The notes under the pieces were generated by a model that ran no database searches, was not told the DNA's origin, and saw only the letters and a program-made list of their open reading frames with translations. Of a stretch of DNA of 64,000 nucleotides, positions 35,701-48,700 are shown piece after piece. This DNA is from Capitulum mitella (taxonomy: Eukaryota; Arthropoda; Thecostraca; Pollicipedomorpha; Pollicipedidae). Numbering within the stretch: position 1 is the first letter of the stretch; every line of letters starts with the position of its first letter. A program made the translations under genes and the position numbers. The stretch covers positions 15,360,044 to 15,424,043 of the forward strand of contig CP099839.1 in the NCBI GenBank assembly GCA_030062745.1, in the 5' to 3' direction.

Positions 35701-38700
35701 GCCGGGCCATGGCCTCCCCGGGGCCACGGGCCGAGTCAGCCTCTCCCAGTGTTACTGACCTGAGGAAGAGCACCGGGTGGGTGGCAGCCATCTTCCGCAA
35801 CGATATCTCGAAGTCCTTCATGTTGTTGATCCATTCCTTGCCAGGCCTGGTGGCTCCGATGGCGGTGAGCAGGGTGTGCGACAGCGAGTCCAGCACGCTG
35901 ACACCGCCCTCTGGGGACGACACGCCTCGCTGACATACCGAACCAGTGACCGCCGAGATCAGGTAAAACAGACAGAAGACAACGTGGCGGGTGAACAACA
36001 GTCGACAAATAAAACGTCATGGCAGCTCAACAGCTGCGCAGATCTCACGCATCTATCGCAGCTCTAGATGTACCTAGACGTCAAGGTAGTTTCGTGTGCA
36101 CACACAAGTCGCCGACACTACGAGACTGTGCAGCTCATCACTGAGAAGCACAGTCTCGTAGTGTCGGCGACTTGTGTGTGCACACGAAATTACCTTGACG
36201 TCTGGGTACATCTAGAGCTGCGTTAGATGCGTCGGCTCTGCACAGCAAGTGAGGTGCCATGACGTTTCATGGCTGGAGCTGCCCACCCGTCCCACCTATC
36301 AGCACCGACTGCAGGAACTCCCTGCTGCGGTCGCCAACACTGACCTATGAGAGCCGACTGAAGGAACTCAGAGTCGTCCGACAGCTGGGCGATGATGTGC
36401 GGCAGCTGCAGGTACAGCTCCAGCAGGAGGCGCTCGGCCGGCGCCGCGACCGGCCCGCCGCCGGAGCGCGCCGTCTTCAGGTGCGAGACGGCGGCGGCCA
36501 CCAGGGCGGGCCGCCGCCGGCAGCAGCGCAGCAGCAGCGGCATGCGGCAGCGCACGTCCGCGCCGTCCGAGTCGCCCATCTCGCTCACCACGTACCGCAC
36601 CAGGTTGGTCAACTGGGGCGCGGGCGGCGGCGAGTCAAGGGACGCCGAGCGTCGCTATCGTCAGCCCGACTGATCTTGGTGACACGTTCAGGGCTTATTT
36701 ACCCTCGGTGGCATGTTCAGAGATACTCAAAGAGCAGAGTGCAGGGAGGCTGGACAAGCGACTGACCGGGACCACAAACGCGGCAGTGCCAGCCACCCCA
36801 AACACGGGGGTACTAGGGACAACAGTACACGACAGTGATGAGTCCCACGATAACAAAGACGATGCGGTCCAGTTAGGCATACGAGCAACGCTGGAAAACG
36901 TGGTGTTGTTGAAGAACAACACCACGTTTTGGGGTTGAAGAACAACAGAAAATAGGTGCTCCAAAAACGTTATATACTCCAAAAGTTTGATCTCGTGCTT
37001 CCATGAAAAAGTTAAGCTATAAAATCGTCTTGGCAAACTCTGTAACTTTGCAAGCAAATGATTTTGTCTCTATTCAGTAAGAAGCAGGTATGATGTTACA
37101 AGTGATTTACACAAAGAATGCCAACTTAAACCAATAATGCTGTTTGCAAAATTTTGCACTCCAAAACAAAAATTATACTCTGACACCAAGAACAAAAACC
37201 AAGTTTACAATCCTGCATAAGAGGGACATGGTTGCAGCAATTCTCAATTTACAAAAAAATATCATACACGGTACCCCCTCGAAAGAGCTGAGACTTTCAT
37301 CATAGAACACACCAGTTCGGCAGGCTCGGAGAGGGGTGACACCCACCTGAGACTCGCTGAGACACAGCACCTCTGTGGACTCCTGCCGGGGCGAGACGGA
37401 CTTGTCCATGCCTTGCCACAGCCGCGGAACGTACAGGCACGCCCACAGGAAGTCCAGCACGGTGGTCGGGTCGTACCTGGGGACACCGCGGGCGGCACAC
37501 ACATCATGGCCGAGTACTTCTGGCCAGTGCTGTTGAGGAGGGGGATAAGACCAGCAGAGGACGGGAGGGCAGCGGGATAAGGGTAATCGCAGCTCACAAC
37601 ATTACATCGTGTCGATACAACCTGGCGGAGCATTACCGACTTCCGGAATTTCTGCGTCTCACCTCCACGACGTGTTTACAGCCTGACAACTGAGATGCCC
37701 ATCCGGGTAACGCTTGATCATTCTCAAAAGCACAGCCTACATCATGTGATGACTAAACAACATGCCTATAGGACGTCTAAGCTAAAGCCAGTTATACCCT
37801 GTCATTTGATCAATGATGTCCTTAGATAAGTACAGCTATAACTACTACGAAAAATACATTCTAACAATAATGAAAAATGCAAACAGTGCGTACAGGGTGC
37901 CGCAAAAATGACCGTCATACTCCAAAACACGCGGCGCCTGCAGCTTAGAAACGGCCAATAAAAAGGGATTCTTTTGTGGCACGGACCAATCAGATGTGAA
38001 TTCGGAAGGTTACGAAGAAAATGGAAAAAATAAACCAAAAAAAGAAAGATGAAGAAAATGGTTCCCATTATCGGCTTCATTTAGCGCAATGCTCACTCCG
38101 CCGCACCCTGTAAATGACGGGCGAATAACAGCAAGCATTAACAAAAGAAAACCAAAGTGCACTTGAGCAATTGCATTATTGAAATTCTCACTGCAAATCA
38201 TACAACTGGAACTGCCCGAAAGATTCTAAGGATGGCTGACCTGTTCGCACAGCCTGCTTTAACAAAACGAACAAAGAATATACGCACACTACACAATGAA
38301 AGTGTGGCAAGACTTACGAGAACGTGACCCACTACATCATGCATGAAATGTAACAAGGCGGAAAACAGTGGGCTCGTCCGGGATTTGAACCCGGGACCTC
38401 TCGCACCCTAAGCGAGAATCATACCCCTAGACCAACGAGCCACTGCCGAGCACATTCGAACTGAATAGAGTGACCGTATTATGACACGACACATACAAAC
38501 GTGTCTCTACCCTTCCCCCGGCGCCTGCCGAGGGCCTGAGTTTGAGCTCGAGACAGACTAAGAACCTTGAACCCAATCTGAAAACTCGATTATCTGCCTG
38601 ACTTCACTCAACAGTACGGCCGTTTTGGCCTTCTGTAACGCCGCAACACCATACTGTTGAGCGCCAATGGATCCAGTCAGTCCTCGAAAGTGGCTCCGAT

Positions 38701-39798
38701 CCTGCCAATGAACTTGCCTGCACGCCTAGCGATCTGGTGATAATCTGATACGGTAAACGGTAAGAGGTAATACAAGAAACCGTCGCGACGGAAAAAAAAC
38801 AACCCGGTCTACTTGACGACAACAGTCTGCTACAACCTTTCGAGATAAAAAAAAAAACGGATGGGCAAAAGCGAAACCCAAGTAGGTACTGCCATGTCCA
38901 TCTTATTTTTACCTTGACCACTGTAACATTCAATCTTGCAAGAGCGGCCCAATGTTTCACCTTTTCTCCGAGCGTTTTTTCGAACAATGACTGGGCTCTT
39001 TTAAAGTTGCACTAAGCTTTTAAAGGCTCTACCTTCGTTGCAGACATTCTCCATTATCTTTAAGAAAACCTTTACGTAAGTAGTAGACATCTTACGACAA
39101 ATCATGCAGCGAAAGGTTTCAAATCTGGTCTTTTCTTTCCATAAATGCGCTACAGCAACGTCCTGACGCAGACCGGAAAGTAGCTATATTTGCATCCGAG
39201 CTGCTTTATTGTTAATGCCCAAAAAACATGGTAAATTTATCTGTAGGTTTGTTGGAATGGGAGTCCACATGATGCACTCAACCTCTCACCCGCATTGGTG
39301 GCTGTCACTACAGGGCTGACGAGCGATCAGGCGCGCCAAGCCAATTCAAATCCGTCCGGTACAAGGGGACCGAGTCACCAGGGCCAACTGCACCAGGACC
39401 ATCTCACCATTACACTCACCACAAGCAGTCACAGTACTCACAGTGGTCTCTAAACAGTGCTATGACACCAGGGCCATGGAGTAAGCCCCTGGGCCCCAGG
39501 TCATTGACGATGCCGTTGTCTTTCCGTCGTGTCGTGAGAACCTGTCTAGGACGACCCCACTGAGCCACGGATGTCAGTGTCAGCAATGCATACAACAGTG
39601 ACAACCACACTGCCTCAATGTGAAACCCACCCACTCCCAGTCGGCAGCCTCTCACCTGTCCGACTGGTCCCCCAACAGGACGTCTATGGTGGTGTGCAGG
39701 GTGCCCCAGCTGGCCTGGTGGGTCAGCAGTGCCAGCAGGTAGGCTCGGTTGCTCAGCTGACCGCTCCGTTCCGACTGACTGCGGCGGGCAAACAGCAT
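32736..39798 (-). CDS. IntS1 exons 27-35 with the stop codon
   Basis: Exons: 27 39,656-39,798; 28 37,347-37,476; 29 36,345-36,612; 30 35,760-35,925; 31 34,886-35,078; 32 34,438-34,559; 33 33,869-34,121; 34 33,162-33,363; 35 32,736-32,881 with TGA at 32,736-32,738. Exon 30 ends and exon 31 begins within HPVLFLRQLPMVASLL. Exon 33 has a glycine run coded by GGC repeats. The exon 34 start (GACGAC after CAG) was chosen by phase over a nearer upstream AG at about 33,394. Confidence 0.9.
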
Positions 39799-42700
39799 CT
39801 GCCGCCAGCAGAGCTGGGTGTTACGGCACACACACAGCGCATCCCGGTACCGCATTCAAATATACACAGACGTCTCTTCCTACTGGAGAAAAAAGCGTGG
39901 GATGGGATGTGGGAGGAGGCTTCAAAAAGTTCGACTCTTAGATCATACAAAACGGCTTCCTGGTGGAGAGAGAGAGCGCGGGGTGGAGCGTGGGGGATGG
40001 GGGAGATGGAAATTTCAAACAGTTCGACTCTCAAAACACACATAAAGCACCCACGCAGCGTCTGAAATCGCCCATAGCCGACCGGCCGCACGATGCTGCG
40101 ATCGGCTGTCTCTGACCGGGACCTAACGTGGGCGAGAGGCGCACAGGCCGGGGAGAGCTCACCTGACGCTGAATGTCCGGACAGGACGAGATGATCTCCG
40201 GCTCCAGCAGCTCCAGCCAGTCCACCAGCAGGCCGACCTGGCCCTGGGTCAGCTGGCCAGTTTCAGACGGCTCCTCCACCTGGGGCGTCACAGACGGCAC
40301 TCAGCGCCGGAGGCAATCTCGGCTTCAGCCAGAGCCCATCGGCGACACAAGTCGTCGGCCTCCTAGTGCGGGTTCGAGACGAGCTTCATCCACACGGCAC
40401 TGCCCTCTCCTAACCCTACCGGCTCTGTTCCGATCTCGCTCACTCGAACAAAGCGGTGGACCGCAGCCCCACGCACCTTGACCTTGACTGTCGCTTGGTC
40501 TCCACTGCCGGCGGCGGCGGCGGCGGCGGCGGCGGGGGAGCTGTGCTGCAGCAGACAGCGCGATATGGCGGCCACCAGGTGCGGGGTCCTCTCCGTCGCC
40601 ATACACTCGTCCACCAGCCGGCGCACGGTGCACTCCATGCGGGCGGCAGCCGTGCCGCAGATCACTGCACCGAGCACCGGCCGCACACTCGTCAGCACGG
40701 CCGTCACAAAACAGAACAGACAAACAGCTGGCCGACCACCGATCGGCGGCGGCACACCAAACACGTCAGACGCGCCAGGAAATAGGCTGGCCGAGTCATG
40801 TCAGTGTCATCAGAATCCGCCCAAAATCTTGCCTGTGTATACCACCTGCTTTGCACCTACAGACGCAGCTATAGCGAACATCAGACAGACCGGCGTCCAC
40901 TCACGGTCGGCCAGCTGGCGTTCGGTGAGCGCCGCGGCGGCGGGCCGGCCGGCGGCGGCCGGCGCGCGCCGCTGCTGGCGCCGGTAGCTCTGGCAGATGG
41001 TGACCAGAGGTCCGGGCGGGGACGGGGAGCGGGCGGCGATCGTCTCACACACGGCCAACAGGTCGGCGCTCAGCGGCGAATCGGGCCGCACCTGCCGGCC
41101 ACGGGCGTCGTCAGAGCTGCGCAGCTGGCAGAAGCCATGAGCACTCCTGGGTTGCCCCAAATACACGGAATGTGAAGCAGCCAGATACTAATGCAATATG
41201 CTAAAAAATGTTACAGCGCCGATCTCCTCTTGAGCCAACACTGGAAGCAAGCAGGCAAATATACGCACGCCAGTACCCAGCAGTCTGAGTAAGGACGGGG
41301 CGTGGGACGTACCGCGGCCAAGAAAAGACTGAGCAGGCAGCAGACAGCAGTCTGAACTGGGACGGGACAGGGGACATACCACGGCTGTGAGCAGCCGGAG
41401 CAGGCAGCAGGCGGCCGTGGGCCGAGAGTGCAGTTGGCCGAGGAAGGCCGAGCCGCCGGCCTCGCTCAACAACTGCAGCAGGGCGCCGATGGTCGCCTTC
41501 GTCACCAGACGGCCCTTTTCGCGGGCCTCCATCGAGATACACTGCCAGGTGACGTCAGACCTGTTACCGCGGCCCGCCATCTGGCCTGCACAGTAGACTA
41601 CATCCGCCACGAGGCATAGCGACAACGTAACTTAACATTATAATTAATAGCAACCTAGGCATCGATATACATCCACCAAAGCATCTTTCCATGGAGAAAT
41701 CACAACACAGTTCAACACCACCCAATACAGCATTCTACAAGCCAATGCCACGCCATGGTGGGCATCTGTTATCGAGGTGCACTGACAGCATGTTCCGGCA
41801 CATAACATGGAGAAAAGGTATAGCGACAAGTCTGCCCTTCTTGAAACTGTGAATTACACACCGATGTTGACGAGCAGGCCTCGTTCGCTTCCGCCCGACG
41901 CACCTAAACAACACACCAATAACGCAAGTGCTGCAGACAGAGAGTAAGGGCTGTCTCAGCGTGCGGCCCCGGCCGGACGTGCGGCGTTCCGTACCCTCTG
42001 CAGACTGCGCAGCTGATCCTGGTGAGTGGTCTCTGACTGGTCCGAGAACAGCTCCCGGACAAACCAGAGCACCTGAGAGGGCGCCAGCGCCGTCACCGGC
42101 CGACTGATGGCCACTGGACTGGGCCGCGCCGGCGCTGGCGGCTCCAGCACCACTGAAACACCACACCAGCAACCGTAACATCACAGTTCCAGCACTACTG
42201 AAACAGCACACCAGCAACCGTCACATCAAAGCTCCAGCACCACTGAAACAGCACACCAGCAACCGTAACATCACAGCACGAGCAGCACTGAAACAGCACA
42301 CCAGCAACCGTCATATCACAGCTCCAGCACCACTGAACAGCACATCAGCAACTGTGAACATGTGATCAACTCCAGCACCAGTGAAACAGCACACCAGCAA
42401 CAGACACATCATAGCTCCAGCACCACTGAAACGCCACATTAGCAACCGTCATAACGCAGCCCCTGCACCACTGAAACAGCACACTGACAATCGTCACACC
42501 ACCAACCGTCACAGCGCAGCTGCTGCACCAATGAAATACGCCCCAATGCGGCAACGAACAACAGAACAACAACGGATTTCTCCCCGCTTGTCCGCATTTC
42601 CAGCCAGCAGTAATCCACCTGAGACCAGGACATCGGCCTCCGCCCGTCCGAGCGTCCAGCTCACCCTCGGGTGACTTTTTCTCGGCGTCGGCGTCGATGA

Positions 42701-45700
42701 TGGCCGCGAACTCGTGGCCGCCCTTGGCGCCGCGCTGGTGCTGCACCTCCACCAGCTGGGCCATGTACTCCTTGTTCATGACGGCCCCGGCCACGGCGGC
42801 CGGGTCGGCCGACACCGCGGCGTCCAGAGCCATCAGCAGCTTCCTGTCGACACGCGGCCGCTGCTTCAGTACACGAGGTAACGTTCGCCGCCGCGGTGGT
42901 GGCTGCCGCAGACAACAGAAGACAACGGCGCGAGGTTACGGAAATCCGCAACTGTCTGTGACGTTGCAGTCGCCGTGATATTTTTGATGACGCCATTTTT
43001 TCTAATGTACTTCCACGCTCTGGGATAAAGCTGACTGGATGCTGACACTATAAGGCAGAGGTACTTTTATGAGTCCCACAAGCTATTTCCATTATTTCAC
43101 AAAGACAAATCGCCGTTTCCCGGGCCACACAAAGCAGACCCTGCCGGCCTGCCGTGCCGCTGGAGTATCCTCTGCCGCGTCCTCTCGCCGCCCACTCACG
43201 TCATGCTGGCCACCGGCACGCCGAACGACTGGATGAAGAGCACCAGCTGGGCGGGCTCGAGGCCGGCCAGGGCGGCGTCCACCAGCCGCGGCGCCGTGCT
43301 GCGCACCATGCGCAGCTTCAGCCAGTCCGGGTACAGCGGGGTCGAGTCCAGCGTGCGCGGCGCCGGCCCAGCCGCCGGGAACCAGATGTCCATCAGCTGG
43401 TCGAACAGCTCACAGTCTGCGGGAGGGGGGGGGGGGCCGGCTGGCGTCTCGATACGTCGGCAAGTCGGGCGGAACGGCGTCGTCAGCGCGCAGCCGGCAG
43501 TGTTCAGCTCCACGGCAAACGGGTGTCCAACTCGACAACGGCGTGGGTACGCGGCTCTGAGTGTAATGATTCTCCGCCGAAATTCTGGTTCTACTGATAC
43601 AATGCTCGCTCTGTCGCTCTGTCATAACAGCCATGGGCGACATGACAACATGTGACAGTACACAACAGCCATTACCAGGCGTCAAACTGACCTGGGCCCG
43701 GGTGGTACGTCAGCAGAATCACTACAGCGTGCACGACCAGAGTGTTGATGGCTGCGGTGCGACCGGACGGCCAGCGGACCAGCACCAGGTCAGCACTCTC
43801 AGCCCAGCTGTACACACCCTCCGGCTCCCCCACCTGCAGACAGACAGACAGCGAGCGACACATCGTCACCAGAAGACCAGCACTAGGTCAGCACTCTCAG
43901 CCCAGCTATACACACCCTCCGGCTCCCCCACCTGCAGACAGACAGACAGCGAGCGACACATCGTCACCAGAAGACCAGCACTAGGTCAGCACTCTCAGCC
44001 CAGCTGTACACACCCTGCGGCTCCCCCACCTGCAGACAGACAGAGAGCGACACATCGTCACCAGAAGACCAGCACCAGGTCAGCACTCTCAGCCCAGCTG
44101 TACACATCCTGCGGCTCCCCCACCTGCAGACAGACAGAGAGCGACACATCGTCACTAGACCAGCACCAGGTCAGCATTCTCAGCCCAGCTGTACACATCC
44201 TCCGGCGCCCCGACCAGCAGACAGACAGACAAACAGACAAACAGGCAGACTAGCGACAACTGACGAGGCGACCGCGTCATTTACGCAAAGCCTCAGACTA
44301 AGAGGTGAGGGCAAGCTAATTTACGTGGCAACCCATAAATCTAAAGCCCACAAATGTGAGCGCATGATGCGACACACTGGCAAAGACAAAACGAAACAGC
44401 CGACGTCCCCACGTAGCCACGCTTGGACAACCCACAGCATGCACACAATACACAAGTCACGTTCTTATCGGTAAACCAGAAAACGGATGTCATTCCTTCA
44501 TCGCCAGGAGCACCACACCACATCACACGTAGCACCAGGACAAAGGGCATCGCAGTACCGTGCACACCATCTCTGGCCACATGCACCACCCATTCCTTCC
44601 CAGCACTCCTCCGGGCCTCCTGGCAGTCCCTCCCCGGCCGACCACGGGCCGGCCGGCCGCTCACCTGCTGCATGTAGGTGTTGAAGATGTGCAGCAGGGC
44701 GCGCAGGCAAAGCTGGGCGGCCGGCGGCGCGCGCGGCTCGCTCGGCAGCAGGGCGGCCACGATGGTGCTGCGCTCGACCACCAGCTGAGCCAGGTCCACC
44801 ACGGTCTCGGTCAGCTCCGGCAAAGGGTCGGACGAGCCGTGCGCCGCCAGAAACTGCACGTACGCCCCCACCAGGCCCGGCTCCGTCTCGTACTGGCAAC
44901 ACACACGCATCGTGACGGTGTACATACGCAGCCGGATGGCAGGATGACGAGGAAGCCTGGTAACGTTGGGCATACAGAAATATACGGCCGATGAAATGCA
45001 GGGATATAATAAGACATATTGGTTATGGTTGAAGCCTTCTTCGCAAAGGTCTCCGTGCAAAAAAAGCAGATGAACTGGCGGTACTCCGTCTACCATCACC
45101 AGGAGCGACAGCAATCTTCTTTCACCCTTCACTTCGTCCTTGAAACTTATTTTGCTCGAAAAACATGGCAGCACACCATGAAAGCCATATCCACAGAAGG
45201 ATGACCAAACATGTGCGACACCTGTCTCAGGTAGGGGAGGCTGGTCAGGGTACACTCACGTGACAGGCGATCCGCAGGCCGTGTACGGCTTCCTGCCTCA
45301 GGCGCGGGAGGCTGGTCAGGGAACACTCACGACAGGCCACCGCGGAGGCCCCGCCCAGGTGGGGAGGCTGGTCAGGCAACACTCACGTGACAGGCGATCC
45401 GCAGGCCGTGTACGGCTCCCTGCCTCAGGTGGGGGAGGCTGGTCAGGCAACACTCACGTGGCAGGCGATCCGCAGGCCGTGTATGGCTCCCTGCCTCAGA
45501 TGGTGGAAGTTGGGCACGGCCGGCAGGTGACGCAGCAGCCATGCGTACGGCTCCTGGCTCTCCGGTGATGTCGGCTCCGGCGGGAGAAGAACCAGCTCGA
45601 ACCCCTGCACAGAGCGACAGCGACCTCGTCAACAGCGCAGGCAACATGTGACGCTGTAGGCTTCTTATAAACGCTTCCAATCGTCCACTGAAGTGAACGC

Positions 45701-48700
45701 GTCTGTGGCACCATCCGCTGATTGGAATCATTCAAAGCACAGAGTAAAAGATGACCGGAGATGTCCATTTTAAGTCATTACACCTCGGCACTTCCAAGAC
45801 AACGACCACCGCCGCATCGTCCGTATGAACACCACCCGAGTAACGGCACATTTTTATGCCGGTCTTCCACAGCCCACCAAGAGAACACAAAACCCCATGC
45901 CATGAGATACCACTCGAGCCCCTTTCCTCGCCAACAGAGGCCGAGGTGGTCCGGGGTAAAGCGGGTCTCCCTCGCACCTTGGCCGCCTGCAGCCGTGCCT
46001 GGCGCTGCTGAGAGCTCAGACGCCGCAGGAAGTACTCCACCAATTCGACGTTGGCGCGCTGGTCGTGGCTGGGATGCCGCACCAGGCGCTGCAGGTGCGA
46101 CAGCAGCTCCTGGTGCTTGGCCTGGGTTGGCGGCCGCACGGCGCCGCCTCCGTCGTCCACGGCACCCACCGATTGGGTCAGCAGGAACTCACACAGACAC
46201 TGCACCGGCAGTACACTGCGAACAACAGACACCAATTGGGTCAGCAGGCACTCACAAACACTGCACCGGCAGGACACTGCGAACAACACACACCGACTGG
46301 GTCAGCAGGAACTCTCACAGACACTGCATCGGCACGACACTGCGAACAACAGACACAGACTGGGTCAGCAGGAATTCACACACAGACACGGCCCCGACAG
46401 GACACCGCCAACAGCAGACACCGACTGGGCCAGCAGGAACTCACACACACATGGCCCCGACAGGACACTGCAAACAACAGATACCGACTGGGTCAGCAGG
46501 AACTCACACAGACATTGCACCGGCAGTACATCGTGGACGACGGCTGGACAAGTTACTGCCGACTGTAGCCGGATAACCAATGAAATGTCAGCACGCCGGA
46601 TAACAGACGCAAGCTGGTTCAACAGGAACTGTCAAAAACAATGCGCCCACTACACGCCGCGAACAACGCTCAAAATGGGAAACAGCGGCCGGGCAATGTT
46701 CTTTAAAAATGAATTGCATCAAGGTGGTAGCGGGCAAACAAATCATACATAACATTAGGATGCTTCCATGGACGACGAATTGATGGATGAATTCCATGGA
46801 TGAATCCGACATGATGCTCTTCGAAACATTCTGTCCAGTCCAGTGCTCCGCCAAACAGGAAAACGCCCTAAACAGTCCAGCTCCCCGTCAAACACATTCA
46901 CACAGACCACGCCACGCACTGGTCAGAGTACCTAACCAGCCGGCCAACGCCCGTCGTGCCAGCGCCAACCGAGCAGCTTGCGGCCGCCGCTCACCTGAAG
47001 GCGCCCTCGTTGTTCTGCACCAGGTCGGAGAGCCAGGGCATGCTCTGGTTGGGGCCCTGCCGGTGCAGAATGTCCAGCAGGAAGTCGGGATCGCGCGAGG
47101 TGCAGAGCAGCTGGCCCAGCCGCAGTGAGCTGTTGAGCTGCGCCAGCTGCTCCAGAACGGGCGATGGCGGACGGCGGCAAGGCCCGGTCGGGTCCAGCGA
47201 GATTAGCTGAAACACACGCGCTCGGTTTGTCGGAGACGGTTCCAGATCACGATCAGCAGCGGCAGCAGCAGCAGCACTCCTCGGCTGACAGCGACCAAGC
47301 GGCGGCAGGTGGGTCCAGAGAGCAGCCGTTACCTCAGCCATACACCAGAGGTGGCCTCCGCGCCAGAGTCCCAGAGCCTAGTACCGGGGCCAGCAGCCGA
47401 CTGTTGGCCGCTGAGATGGTTTGACCTCTCTGTGCCTGTTCACTGATAGACTGCCTGTCACTGATAGACCAGGGTTGGCCTCTGCGATGGTCTGGCCAGC
47501 GGGCGCCGCCGCCGGGTCAGTTAGGTCTGAGACAGTCCGGGGACGCGCCGTGGCCACAGTACCTGGCTCAGCAGTAGGCTATTGGTCTCCGTGATGGTTT
47601 CGCCGGTGGAGGCGGCCGCCAGGTGGGACTCGTACTCGAGGATCTGGCGGCGCTCGATGGCGACTATCTGCAGCTCCTTGGTGCGCGCCTCGTCCGCCCG
47701 CTCGCCGGACGCCATCGTCGGAGGCGGAAAACGAAACGAGCTGGCAGCAGACGGCGTCGGACAGTCACCGGTCGGCACCGTGTCACTGAGTGGCGGCCAT
47801 ACGAATAAATCACTGGCGGTACGCCCTGTAGAAGCGATACCATCACGTATCAGCGACACCATTACAGCGTGCTGGATTACAAATTCGTGACGTTAATACT
47901 CTTGCACACACAGAGGTATGCAAAATGAATCACGTAAATGTGTGGAATGCAGAGTAGCAAAACCTAATACGCACAGCGTTTCCAGTACATCAACCATCCA
48001 TCATTCGCCAGCTACAAAACAAAACACCAAGATGCGATCCACGCTAGGACATCGGAAAATTCCCGACACCACATCAGCTCACTTGGTAATGCACATCTCC
48101 ATGAGCATCTTGAGCGTGTCGTAGTGCTCCCAGGCCATCTTGCCGAAGGTGGCCGGGTTGTGGGCGCAGACGATGAGCAGGATGACCCAAACGCGCCAGT
48201 AGCGCTCCTGAATGGCCAGCTGCGGCGGCACGTAGCCCTCCGGCAGGCTCATGTGCTCCGGCTGCTGGTACACCGTCAGGTTGAACAGCAAGTCGACGAT
48301 CTCCAGCTTGTCCAGCTGCAGCGTGGCCGTCTCCGTCTGCAGGTGGCACTGGGCCGAGCGGCGCACCAGGTTCTCGGCAACCTCCAGCGCGTTGGCCGCC
48401 GACATGGCCAGCGTCTGCCGCGCGGGGAGCGGACACCAGGTCAGTGTGCACCAGGGCGGCGTCAGAACGTGGGCGGGGAGCGCCCCTCAGATCCTCGCCC
48501 CTCAAATCGTCGGCGGCGCGCTGTCCGAGGACAGGAAACTGGCGCGACGCAGGCGGCCACACTTCAGGTCAGGCGTGCCGACAACGAACGCGGGAGACGC
48601 CTCATTACGCTGGCCCAACCCAAGAGACCCCGTCAGCATTGACTGACAGCACGACAGTGCAGAGCGTCCCGGCCTCATCAGGACGGTCCCACCGCGCGGC

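Noticed and set aside
34622..35758. 378-residue plus-strand open frame
   Set aside because: It is antisense to IntS1 exon 31 and its junction array. The repeats in the translation come from the 66-bp unit.
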